Part shown: positions 6,456 to 13,239 of the stretch, piece by piece
How positions within the stretch are numbered: position 1 is the stretch's first letter
Layout: every line of letters begins with the position of its first letter
Assembly (NCBI GenBank): GCA_003551945.1
Contig: PUNZ01000137.1
Coordinates: forward strand, 1 to 13,694
DNA length: 13,694 bases
Source: Halovenus sp.
GTDB lineage: Archaea; Halobacteriota; Halobacteria; Halobacteriales; Haloarculaceae
Direction of reading: 5' to 3'
Translations under genes and position numbers: made by a program
The notes under the pieces: generated by a model
What the model was told of the DNA's origin: nothing
Databases searched by the model: none
The model's input: the letters and a program-made list of their open reading frames with translations, nothing else

Positions 6456-6887
6456 TTAACCTGCACCATCATGACAGTCTGGGCTCCGGACCGGACAGTC
6501 TTCGTGAGAGTACAGATAGGATGTTCCAGATTGATTGAGTTCTACGGCGAAGAGCAGACAGTCTTCGTAGTCGGTGGTTACGAATGTATTCCAACTGTCG
6601 TCGGATTCCCGTCGCGTATCGATTTTAAGCGGTTCGTCAGGCCAGAGACAGTCAAGCGTGATTCCGTCAAATCCATCGCCTCCGGGCGGTAGTTCGTATT
6701 GGTCATCATGAACACGGTTGCCAGTCTCACTCTGTTCAATTCGGATTTCCATCACCGCAGATTCCTCAAGCGAATTGAGTAGATGAAACCGTTGGATTGT
6801 TGCGTAGGAGTCGTCGTCTCCAAGACAACCAGCTGTAGCCACGACCGTGGAACTTACAGCGGCCCCAAGGAACGTTCGACGCTTCAT
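6456..6887 (-). CDS. Tat-exported lipoprotein of unknown function
   Basis: The 143-residue protein begins MKRRTFLGAAVSS. It has a twin-arginine signal (RR at 3-4), a hydrophobic stretch and the lipobox TAGC, with the lipid-bearing Cys at residue 21. After export the mature 123-residue protein should be anchored outside the cytoplasmic membrane. The mature part is acidic, with four further Cys (in LDC, EDC, EDC and PDC contexts) that could form disulfides. It looks like a small beta-rich domain of a type common among haloarchaeal lipoproteins, but I do not recognise the family. The frame is open to 7046; the ATG at 6887 was chosen because it starts the signal peptide and has a TATA box 23-29 bases upstream. 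It is the first gene after the mobile-element-like stretch. Confidence 0.85.
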   Translation of the reverse strand: MKRRTFLGAAVSSTVVATAGCLGDDDSYATIQRFHLLNSLEESAVMEIRIEQSETGNRVHDDQYELPPGGDGFDGITLDCLWPDEPLKIDTRRESDDSWNTFVTTDYEDCLLFAVELNQSGTSYLYSHEDCPVRSPDCHDGAG

Positions 6888-6909
6888 ACGTGAGGTGCAT
6901 TGCTCAGAG

Positions 6910-6916
6910 ATAAATA
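6910..6916 (-). promoter_or_regulatory. TATA box of the lipoprotein gene
   Basis: Minus-strand TATTTAT lies 23-29 bases before the ATG at 6887, predicting a leaderless transcript. Confidence 0.55.
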
Positions 6917-6940
6917 TCCAAGGGACGCACAAATCCTCAA

Positions 6941-6970
6941 TGTACTCACCAACCCCCTTTGTTGAGTACA
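6941..6970. promoter_or_regulatory. Inverted repeat upstream of the lipoprotein promoter (possible operator)
   Basis: TGTACTCA (6941-6948) and TGAGTACA (6963-6970) are perfect 8-base inverted arms with a 14-base spacer. The near arm lies about 25 bases upstream of the TATA box, where an archaeal activator or repressor could bind. It could equally be a terminator stem for the gene ending at 7040. Confidence 0.35.
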
Positions 6971-7039
6971 CCCCCTGTATGCAGCACACCACTTGTGACA
7001 GAGAGGCGAATCTGGAGCTACGGAATACACCGCGCATGC

Positions 7040-7417
7040 TCAACACACAACTCCGAGGAGCTGCTTTGCCGACTGTCGTATCTCGCGAGCACGTACCTGC
7101 CCAATCCCAGTGACTTGCATCAGTTCGCTGTGATCTGCCGTGGCCACTGCCTCAATGGTGCTGAACCCGTGAGATTGTAAGCGACCTGCGATTACTTCGC
7201 CCACTCTGTGGACCCGTTCAATATCCCGAGCGTTCGGCTCCACTACCTGGCCTTCTTTTGGTGGGGACCGTTGTCGGTTAATCGCTGCCTTGGCAGGGTC
7301 GAGTTCAAGAACACCGGCCTGAACATCAACCGTACGGATATCATGTGCGACGATCAAGAAGTCCGATTTGCGTTGAATTATTCGGTCACCGAACGGACTG
7401 TCTGAAATTTGAATCAT
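7040..7417 (-). CDS. Helix-hairpin-helix protein
   Basis: The 125-residue product ends in a tandem helix-hairpin-helix unit (about residues 65-122). The hairpins are RVGEVIAGRL and VTGIGQVRAREI, separated by a helix reading FSTIEAVATADHSELM. This matches the HHH_5-type non-sequence-specific DNA-binding fold of RuvA, NusA C-terminal and ERCC4-linked domains. The N-terminal 60 residues have no recognised fold. The ATG at 7417 was chosen over an in-frame TTG at 7441, which would abut the upstream stop codon. With the ATG, the gap to the upstream gene is 24 bases, consistent with co-transcription with the tail-assembly-like gene. In that context a DNA-binding or structural accessory role is possible. 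The exact job is unknown. Confidence 0.8.
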   Translation of the reverse strand: MIQISDSPFGDRIIQRKSDFLIVAHDIRTVDVQAGVLELDPAKAAINRQRSPPKEGQVVEPNARDIERVHRVGEVIAGRLQSHGFSTIEAVATADHSELMQVTGIGQVRAREIRQSAKQLLGVVC

Positions 7418-7441
7418 TAGGTGTACGCTTTCTTTGGACAA

Positions 7442-7801
7442 CTAAATCGTGATCTGAAACTGTTCACCGCACGCGGGACACCCTACATCCTTGGCGTCCT
7501 CCTCGCCTTGATTGATTCGCTCATATAGTTCTTGCAGGTAGGCCATATCCGCAGCGAAAAGATTCTCTATTATATGTGGTGTGACCTCATTGAGAGACCC
7601 AAGCTGAGTTACCACCCGTGACAACAGGATAATGCTCAGGTACGCACTATTTGACTGAACACGCGGATCTTTGAGTGGCTTGATTTCATCAGCTGCCGTT
7701 GCAAGACGCATCACACCGTCTCGATGGAGTGTCCCCTCATCGTCGACATATCCATTCGGGAGTGTGAATTCAAACTCGGTTTGGAGAACGCTTCCGCTCA
7801 T
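7442..7801 (-). CDS. Tail-assembly-like protein of contractile injection systems (orphan)
   Basis: The 119-residue product has the pattern I know from small 'phage tail assembly' proteins in extracellular contractile injection system loci. It starts TEFEFTLPNGYVDDEGTLHRDGVMRLATAADEI (8-40), continues PLKDPRVQSNSAYLSIILLSRVVTQLG (42-68) and has EVTPHIIENLFAADMAYLQELYERIN (72-97). The C terminus carries CPACGEQFQITI, half a zinc-binding knuckle. In such loci this factor is thought to help tube or sheath assembly. Here no sheath, tube, baseplate or ATPase gene is visible; only the HhH gene follows, 24 bases downstream. A TATA box 22-29 bases before the ATG predicts a leaderless mRNA, so it is probably expressed. 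The family call is from sequence pattern only. Confidence 0.7.
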   Translation of the reverse strand: MSGSVLQTEFEFTLPNGYVDDEGTLHRDGVMRLATAADEIKPLKDPRVQSNSAYLSIILLSRVVTQLGSLNEVTPHIIENLFAADMAYLQELYERINQGEEDAKDVGCPACGEQFQITI

Positions 7802-7822
7802 GAAAAATTATTGAATTGAATT

Positions 7823-7830
7823 CATATAAA
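7823..7830 (-). promoter_or_regulatory. TATA box of the tail-assembly-like gene
   Basis: Minus-strand TTTATATG lies 22-29 bases before the ATG at 7801, the spacing of a leaderless haloarchaeal transcript. Confidence 0.55.
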
Positions 7831-7951
7831 CACCCGGTACAAATCGGCGAGGAACGGGTATAGACGGGCGATAAGCTTAATCAGAGAAGAAAACGAATAA
7901 TCGACACTAATCGTGTGCTGAATATAGCCTCTGCATGTTGCACAGCAGTCC

Positions 7952-7988
7952 TTATAAAATACTGCAAGAACAAAATCCGCCTTGCAGT
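7952..7988 (-). terminator. Possible terminator hairpin downstream of the SDR gene
   Basis: On the minus strand ACTGCAAG (7981-7988) pairs with CTTGCAGT (7961-7968) over 8 bases around a 12-base loop. It is followed by the AT-rich ATTTTATAAGG. It lies about 150 bases after the SDR stop codon. The same AT tract reads TATAAAATA on the plus strand, so a plus-strand promoter is the alternative, although no plus gene follows. Confidence 0.3.
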
Positions 7989-8140
7989 GTCTACCTGCTA
8001 CCTCGACCATTCCTGAATGCCCAGTATGCGCCTCTAACTGAGTGAATTACCGATGTAACCCAGATGTGAAAACTATCTTGCGCACGCGCTCAGTAACCGA
8101 AGAGCGCAATCTACAAGAGCTAGGAAGGGCTCCAAGATTC

Positions 8141-8950
8141 TCAAAACGGTGTCGGCGCGAGCAACTGCCCCCCATCGACGGCAAAGTACGCGCCAGTCAC
8201 GTATGCTGCTGCGTCACTCGCAAGAAAGAGCGTGAGTGGGACGCAGTCTTCTGGCGTTCCCAGACGGTCTGCTGCAAGGTCGGTTTCAACAACCTGTTCA
8301 CCCATTCCCGCTTCCATCACCTCCATAATTCCGTCCGTTTTGATGACGCCGGGTGCAACCGTATTCGCGCGAATACCGTGCTGTGCCCACTCAGCCGCGA
8401 CCGACTGCATCAGGTTGTGCACGCCCGCCTTTCCCGCCCCGGAGTGGGCATGATACGGCGCACCTCGCACTGAATTTGTTGCACCCATTGAGAGGATAAC
8501 GCCGCCGTTTCCCTCTGCAATCATGTGTTCACCGACAGCGAAGGTGCAGTAGGCAGTTCCGTCAAGGATAGTCCCAACAACCGAGCGCCAGCCGTTTTCC
8601 GAAAGCGATTCGGCCGGAGCGAGAAAGTTCGCCCCAGCGTTGTTGATGAGTATCGAAATCTCTCCGAGTTCCGAAATGACCGTCTCGACCATCGCGTCAA
8701 CGCTGTCTGGTTCACGAACATCGACAGTCGTTGCACAAGAATCGACGCCTCGGGACTCAATGTCGTCTGCAACCGGCGCTAAATGCTCCATCGACCTGCT
8801 GGCGATGGCGACATCCGCACCATGGTCAGCAAACGCCAACGAGAGTTCCTTGCCGATACCCGTTCCCCCGCCGGTGATGAGTACCGTCTCGCCGGCAAAG
8901 AGGTCGTCAGTGAAAATGTCCGTGCTTGGTGGTGTCTGTGGTGTTGTCAT
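8141..8950 (-). CDS. Short-chain dehydrogenase, 2,4-dienoyl-CoA reductase-like
   Basis: The 269-residue Rossmann-fold oxidoreductase has the nucleotide-binding TGGGTGIG (26-33) and NNAG (103-106). The usual catalytic YxxxK is altered: Lys174 is kept in HSGAGKAGV, but the residue four before it is Ser170. The same arrangement (SASAK) occurs in 2,4-dienoyl-CoA reductases, as does the following AAEW....GIRANTVAPGVIKTDG. A role in reducing an unsaturated acyl-CoA with NADPH is therefore the best guess; SRS after the second strand is compatible with NADPH. It is the last gene of a three-gene acyl-CoA group, 25 bases after the beta-keto acid cleavage gene. No Shine-Dalgarno sequence is evident before the ATG. 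Confidence 0.88.
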   Translation of the reverse strand: MTTPQTPPSTDIFTDDLFAGETVLITGGGTGIGKELSLAFADHGADVAIASRSMEHLAPVADDIESRGVDSCATTVDVREPDSVDAMVETVISELGEISILINNAGANFLAPAESLSENGWRSVVGTILDGTAYCTFAVGEHMIAEGNGGVILSMGATNSVRGAPYHAHSGAGKAGVHNLMQSVAAEWAQHGIRANTVAPGVIKTDGIMEVMEAGMGEQVVETDLAADRLGTPEDCVPLTLFLASDAAAYVTGAYFAVDGGQLLAPTPF

Positions 8951-8975
8951 AGATTGTGTACTGCGGTAGGTGAAG

Positions 8976-9869
8976 TCACTCGATGTTCAGAATGTCTCGT
9001 GCCTCATCCGGCGTTGCCGGCTCTCGGCCGACCGTTCGGGCCATCTCTGCCGCCGCCTCGACGAGCGAGCCGTTCCCATCGGCCATCTCCCCGGATGGAA
9101 GGTAGAAGTTATCTTCAAGACCGACGCGAACGTTACCGCCCATCGTGAGTGCAGCACCGACGAGCGGCCACTGGTCGCGACCGATGCCGATAACCTGCCA
9201 TGTGCAGTCATCGGGAAGTTGACGAACCTGATGGGCGAGGTTATCCACGGTTCCTGGTATCCCCCCAAGAACGCCCATAATGAGGCTCACGTGAAAGGTT
9301 CTGTCGAGAACGCCTTCAGAGAGCAGCGGGCGGGTATTCCCAATATGCCCCGTATCGAAGCATTCGAGTTCCGGCGTGACGCCGCTCTCGTTCATTCCCG
9401 AGAGGAGGGTCGTAATCTCCGAAAAGGGGTTTTCAAAGACCATATCGAAGACAAAATCTTCTCGGCTTTCCGAATATTTCGCGTAGTTCATCGAGCCCAT
9501 ATTGAGCGCCGCCATCTCAGGCTGGACGGATTCAACGTAGGCAAGGCGGTCCTCAACTGGCGTTCCGAGAGCGCCCGTGGAGAAGTTGATGATGATATCT
9601 GTCCGTTCGCGGACGGCATCGAAGATTTCCTGATAGGTCTCCGTCGAAAACGTCGGTGAGCCGTTTTCGGTTCGGGCGTGAATGTGCGCAACGGCTGCCC
9701 CCGCCTCGCGTGCGGCTTTCGCTTCCTCAGCAATCTCCTCGGGGGTGTACGGAATCGCCGCACACTGGTCACGAGTGGTGAGCGCACCCGTCAATGCCGC
9801 TGAGATGACGACCTTTGCCGGATGATTTCCTTTAGTTGAGCGCTGCTCGTGATAAATACCGCTGGTCAT
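8976..9869 (-). CDS. Beta-keto acid cleavage enzyme (BKACE, DUF849; Kce-like)
   Basis: The 297-residue zinc enzyme has a TIM-barrel fold. Known members condense a beta-keto acid with acetyl-CoA to give acetoacetate and a new acyl-CoA, as in lysine fermentation (3-keto-5-aminohexanoate) and carnitine breakdown. The zinc ligands HIH (62-64) are followed by family marks NFSTGALG (95-102), ALNMGSMNY (121-129), ECFDTGHIGN (169-178), GVLGGIPG and the acidic GLEDN (250-254). Length is typical. The start ATG overlaps the crotonase stop codon by four bases (ATGA), so translation is probably coupled. The substrate cannot be read from sequence; with a crotonase and a dienoyl-CoA-reductase-like SDR beside it, an acyl-CoA catabolic branch is inferred. 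Confidence 0.92.
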   Translation of the reverse strand: MTSGIYHEQRSTKGNHPAKVVISAALTGALTTRDQCAAIPYTPEEIAEEAKAAREAGAAVAHIHARTENGSPTFSTETYQEIFDAVRERTDIIINFSTGALGTPVEDRLAYVESVQPEMAALNMGSMNYAKYSESREDFVFDMVFENPFSEITTLLSGMNESGVTPELECFDTGHIGNTRPLLSEGVLDRTFHVSLIMGVLGGIPGTVDNLAHQVRQLPDDCTWQVIGIGRDQWPLVGAALTMGGNVRVGLEDNFYLPSGEMADGNGSLVEAAAEMARTVGREPATPDEARDILNIE

Positions 9870-10684
9870 CTGTCTCTCCCCCGCCAGTCCGGCTCTCTAT
9901 CGGTGAGAAAGGCGTTGATTCCCTCCTCGGTCTGGTCGCTCATCGCAACAAGCGTGATTATCTCTTTGAGATAGGCAAGCGCGGAGTCAAAGCCCAGCTG
10001 TCGTTGCTCGTAGTAGGCTTCTTTCCCCATTGAAATCAGCGTCGGGCTGTTTGCAGCGAGGTCATCGACAAGTGACTGTAACTCGTCTTCGAATTCCCCA
10101 TCCGCTGCAACATCGGTGACGAGCCCAATCCGCTTTGCCTCGGCAGCATCAACCCGGTCGCCGGTAAAGAGAAGTTTCAGCGCGGCTTTCTCCGTCGCTG
10201 CGCGGGTAATCGGTGCCATCGCCTGTGCGGGAAAGAGCCCAATCTCAACCTCCGGTGTCCCGAACTGTGCATCTTCGTGTGCGAGAACAAACTCACAGGC
10301 GGTTGCAAGCCCAAGCCCGCCCGCAAGACAGTAGCCCTCGACTGCGGCGACAGTCAACGCGCTGGTTGCTTGCAGTTCCTGAATCAGGACCGACAACCCC
10401 GAAAAGTTCTCGCGATATGCCTGTGTCCCCTTCCCGATGGGAAACTCGGTCATATCCCCGCCGGAACAAAACGTCCCCTCAGCGCCACGGATAACAATAA
10501 CCCGCGCAGGCCCCTCATCTGCGAATTCCGCGACGTCAAATAATCCGTGCATGACCGCCTCGCTGAGAGCGTTTCGATTATCAGGACGGTTGATAGTTGC
10601 CCGAATGACCAGTTCGTCCTCGCTGATCTCGACTCGAAGGGCATCACGGCTCAGTTGTGTTTCCGGGCCCGTCTCCTCAGTCAT
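9866..10684 (-). CDS. Enoyl-CoA hydratase/isomerase (crotonase family)
   Basis: The 272-residue crotonase-fold enzyme has oxyanion-hole segments CSGGD (73-77) and AGGLG (121-125). The acid/base Glu of hydratases is kept at TPE (residue 145, equal to rat Glu164). The second Glu (rat Glu144) is replaced by Gly125. Many single-Glu family members are isomerases or act on special substrates, so straight-chain enoyl-CoA hydration should not be assumed. The ATG at 10684 was preferred over an in-frame TTG at 10690. A strong ribosome-binding sequence GGGAGGGGG (10693-10701) sits 8 bases from the ATG but only 2 from the TTG. It heads the group crotonase-BKACE-SDR, and its stop overlaps the BKACE start. 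Confidence 0.92.
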   Translation of the reverse strand: MTEETGPETQLSRDALRVEISEDELVIRATINRPDNRNALSEAVMHGLFDVAEFADEGPARVIVIRGAEGTFCSGGDMTEFPIGKGTQAYRENFSGLSVLIQELQATSALTVAAVEGYCLAGGLGLATACEFVLAHEDAQFGTPEVEIGLFPAQAMAPITRAATEKAALKLLFTGDRVDAAEAKRIGLVTDVAADGEFEDELQSLVDDLAANSPTLISMGKEAYYEQRQLGFDSALAYLKEIITLVAMSDQTEEGINAFLTDREPDWRGRDR

Positions 10685-10692
10685 CGGCAATT

Positions 10693-10701
10693 CCCCCTCC
10701 C
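10693..10701 (-). promoter_or_regulatory. Strong ribosome-binding site deciding the crotonase start
   Basis: GGGAGGGGG on the minus strand ends 8 bases before the ATG at 10684. Such strong sites are the exception in this window, where most first genes look leaderless. It implies a transcript with a 5' leader, starting within the 119-base gap or reading through from the hydrolase gene. Confidence 0.65.
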
Positions 10702-10803
10702 GTCAGTCGATACAGGTTTCGTGTGTTCCCTGTTCCCATACACTGGCTGTTCTCAGTGAATCACCGTAAAAGTGGAGGTAAATCGAGCGTGGGCCACCGG
10801 CCG

Positions 10804-11556
10804 CTACTGTTCATCCAGCGCAACCGGAATGCCAAAAGCAGCGACATCCGCCGCAAATTCTCGTGAGTTGGTCTCCAGTGCGTCGAACGTATTGTAGTGA
10901 ACAGGGACGACAAGCTGAGGGTCGAGGTCAGCGGCCAGCGCTGCTGCTTCTTTACGGTCCATCGTAAACGACCCCCCGATAGGAGGACAGAAGATGTCTA
11001 CGTCGAGTTCGCCGTGGCCGTCGAGAACGTCCGTATCTCCGGGCCAGAACACGCTTGTCTCGCCGACCTGCAACAAGAACCCACAGCCGCGTCCCTTTGG
11101 ATGGAACGGCGTCCCATCGTCGCGCACACGCGGCCCCTCAGGGTCGTTATAGGCTGCAACCGTCCAGAACAGTACATCACCGTCGACGCCCTGACTTTCC
11201 ATGCCGACAGTCCGAATCTCGTAGGGCAGGTCAACAAGTCGTGGCAGGTCACGGCGACTTGCTCGGGGATTCATCCCGTCGAACGCAAGGATTGTCGCAT
11301 CCTCACGCGCAACCCGTTCGATGCCATCCGGGTCATAATGGTGGACGTGGGTTACACAGATGATATCCCCATCTTGTGGTCGGTAGTCCTGTGCTGGTGG
11401 ATGGTGTCCACGTGCCTGTTCGCTATCCGGTTGCCACTCGCCGGTCAACACGCCGTAACGACCGGGGTCGAGATAGACAACGGCCGCCGGTGATTCGATT
11501 CGAATCGTTGCATATCCCAACCACTCAATTGTGATGTCGCCGTACTTAATGCTCAT
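10804..11556 (-). CDS. Metallo-beta-lactamase-fold hydrolase (UlaG-like)
   Basis: The 250-residue protein starts with the fold's typical strand ITIEWLGYATIRIE and VVYLDPG. The metal motif region reads THVHHYDPD (69-77), which departs from the usual HxHxDH: H70, H72 and D75 are the likely ligands, with a Tyr at the usual Asp place. Further metal-site elements are FWPGDTDV (170s) and the late VPVHYNTF. The order and the length fit UlaG-type or general MBL hydrolases with a single domain. The substrate is unknown. It sits 119 bases before the acyl-CoA genes and 66 bases after the methyltransferase, so it may belong to either unit or stand alone. The start ATG at 11556 gives MSIKYGDITIEW, a natural first strand. 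Confidence 0.88.
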   Translation of the reverse strand: MSIKYGDITIEWLGYATIRIESPAAVVYLDPGRYGVLTGEWQPDSEQARGHHPPAQDYRPQDGDIICVTHVHHYDPDGIERVAREDATILAFDGMNPRASRRDLPRLVDLPYEIRTVGMESQGVDGDVLFWTVAAYNDPEGPRVRDDGTPFHPKGRGCGFLLQVGETSVFWPGDTDVLDGHGELDVDIFCPPIGGSFTMDRKEAAALAADLDPQLVVPVHYNTFDALETNSREFAADVAAFGIPVALDEQ

Positions 11557-11622
11557 TGCCCGAAGTAATGGTGGCCACCGGCAAAGGTCACCCGATTCGT
11601 TGAGTTACGACAGATAGTGAGC

Positions 11623-12291
11623 TTAGACAACCTCACCGCTTGCGAGCGTAATAAAGCCACCACCGAGTCGTTCATCAGTATGCGCTACTGTTCCCTCGAA
11701 GAGCGCTTCGCTTGCATCCGCCCAGCGCGCTTCCAGCCGCTTGACTGGCGATGCAGGACAGAGGTAATAGCCCGGCGCGGTAAATCGGACAAACAGTCGA
11801 CAGGGGAGATTCAGTGGACGGGCAACCAACCGGTTTGTTCGGGCGGCGTTAAGCAAGGTCACCCGCCCGCCCGAGTCAACAAGTTGCATCCACGTTCTGA
11901 CGGCCTCTCCGGGGTCAGAAAGCATGCCAACAACGAACGTCGAAACAAGGGCATCCACAGATTCAACCGGTGGCGACGTTGCATCACCCTGAATGAGATG
12001 GACGTTCTCCCAGCCATATCGGTCGACTCGCTTTTGCGCCTGTTCGAGCATCCCCCGAACGAGGTCGATGCCAATAACTGTCCCGGCCGGGCCGACTGCT
12101 CGACGGAGAGCAGGAAGGTTCGCACCGGTGCCACAGCCCATCTCGACGACGGTATCACCGGGCGACAGCGAGAGCGTTTCGACGGTGCGTTCGCGCCACG
12201 CCCGGATACCAGGGGCCGTCGCGACGAGGTCATAGAGGGCGGCGCAGTTCCCGTAGAACGTATCTTCGAGCGCGGACCTGCGACTGCTCAT
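11623..12291 (-). CDS. SAM-dependent class I methyltransferase
   Basis: The 222-residue enzyme has the SAM-binding motif I VVEMGCGTGAN (48-58). An acidic end of strand two follows (GIDLVRGML, Asp76), then the motif QGDATSPP (101-108) and a post-motif TFVVGML. The N-terminal YDLVATAPGIRAWRERTVE resembles UbiE-like and other small-molecule methyltransferases frequent in haloarchaea. No target-recognition domain is present, so a small lipid, quinone or metabolite substrate is more likely than DNA or RNA. The ATG at 12291 was preferred over an in-frame TTG at 12318. It begins 48 bases after the ThiR-like gene, close enough for co-transcription, but a functional link to thiamine is not shown. Confidence 0.88.
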   Translation of the reverse strand: MSSRRSALEDTFYGNCAALYDLVATAPGIRAWRERTVETLSLSPGDTVVEMGCGTGANLPALRRAVGPAGTVIGIDLVRGMLEQAQKRVDRYGWENVHLIQGDATSPPVESVDALVSTFVVGMLSDPGEAVRTWMQLVDSGGRVTLLNAARTNRLVARPLNLPCRLFVRFTAPGYYLCPASPVKRLEARWADASEALFEGTVAHTDERLGGGFITLASGEVV

Positions 12292-12339
12292 TGAGAGAAG
12301 TTGGAGACGAGCGGACAAGACAGTTTGGCAGTCAATCGT

Positions 12340-13239
12340 TCAAGCCGTTTCTGCATCGCGGAGCGTCTGTGCGACTGTAGAGGCATCGGGACCCAGCAAA
12401 TAGAGAATCGGTTCGATGCCAAACCCGCCGGTTTGATACAGAACCGTCGCATCGGGCGATTCCGACAGTGCGTTCGCAATCGCCTCATTGAGGTCTGCCT
12501 CAGCGTCGAACTCGACAACCGTTTGGCCCTGTGCGTCAAGCGCATCCCTGAGCTGGGCGTCATCGCTCACGTTGACCGCCGCGCGTGCTGTTGAGCCGTG
12601 TTCTTGTGCAGCAAGCAAGACAGAGGCAACGTGCTGGCTTACACCAAACTCCGGCTCACCGGGAACTTCAACCTGCCCGCGGACGTTAAGTAGGCGACCG
12701 GGGACGGCCGCGACATCGTCGATTGTTTCGGCGTCCTGCAGTGATTCAACCAAATTCGAACCAACCGCGGGAATACGCTGGGCAAACTGACTGGAGTTTT
12801 GGAGCAACCGAAGCCCACGGCGAACGGACGAACGAACCCGACTCGCTTCTTGCATTCGGCTATCAGGGTCGTGAACGGCAATGGTATCATACGCGGCCAG
12901 TTCTGGGACTGCTTCGACGTGTAAGTCTGCAAGAACGCCACCCTGTTCGAGTTCGCGAATACAAACTTCGGTCTCGATAAGTGCCTCAACGGGCGTCATC
13001 TCCCCAGAGGCGAGCCCATCGGCCAGGTGTTCGACAAGGTCGGCCACGCGAGAGTCAGTGCGAATCCGGTCGTTTTCCTCGACCTCTCCGTGGACGTATT
13101 TTGAGACCGCACTCTGACTAATCCCGAGCGCTGCTGCAACCTCGTTCTGTGTATGGCCCCGCTCTCTGAGCGCTCCGGCGAGCATCGAGCGAAAGGTTGG
13201 GAGAAACTCCTCGACGACGAGTTCCTCGACAAATTTCAT
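12340..13239 (-). CDS. thiR: HTH-ThiN transcription regulator (ThiR-like)
   Basis: Residues 16-55 form an XRE-type helix-turn-helix (GHTQNEVAAALGISQSAVSKYV). A linker follows, and residues 125-297 are a ThiN domain with FGVSQHVASVLLAAQE, RAAVNVSDD and QTGGFGIEPILYLLG. In enzymes the ThiN domain makes thiamine phosphate. In archaeal ThiR it serves as the ligand sensor that represses thiamine biosynthesis and transport genes. The Arg usually found after the Asn in RAAxNIR is Ser here (NVSDD), consistent with a sensor and not an enzyme. The 299-residue length fits ThiR. The ATG overlaps the dcd stop by four bases (ATGA), so the two are translationally coupled. No thi gene is visible in this window. 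Confidence 0.88.
   Translation of the reverse strand: MKFVEELVVEEFLPTFRSMLAGALRERGHTQNEVAAALGISQSAVSKYVHGEVEENDRIRTDSRVADLVEHLADGLASGEMTPVEALIETEVCIRELEQGGVLADLHVEAVPELAAYDTIAVHDPDSRMQEASRVRSSVRRGLRLLQNSSQFAQRIPAVGSNLVESLQDAETIDDVAAVPGRLLNVRGQVEVPGEPEFGVSQHVASVLLAAQEHGSTARAAVNVSDDAQLRDALDAQGQTVVEFDAEADLNEAIANALSESPDATVLYQTGGFGIEPILYLLGPDASTVAQTLRDAETA

Larger units (their letters stand above)
7802..8140. other. 339-base AT-rich gap without a recognised gene
   Basis: This stretch is visibly richer in A/T than its surroundings. A 62-codon minus-strand frame (7822-8010) is cysteine-containing, not acidic and has no promoter, so it is not called. The left end carries the promoter of the gene at 7442-7801; the middle has a possible terminator hairpin. 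Nothing else is supported. Confidence 0.6.

Noticed and set aside
7822..8010. 62-codon minus-strand frame in the AT-rich gap
   Set aside because: Non-acidic, cysteine- and hydrophobic-rich composition, no promoter, and its end overlaps the promoter of the tail-assembly-like gene.
8042..8473. 143-codon plus-strand frame
   Set aside because: Mostly antisense to the SDR coding region; arginine/cysteine-rich composition typical of a shadow frame.
10792..11582. Direct repeat GGCCACCGGC (10792-10801 and 11573-11582) flanking the metallo-hydrolase gene
   Set aside because: A 10-base match is expected many times by chance in a 13.7-kb GC-rich window, and there is no other sign of an insertion.
11617..12294. 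225-codon plus-strand frame
   Set aside because: Exactly antisense to the methyltransferase, which has clear SAM-binding motifs; the plus frame has none.
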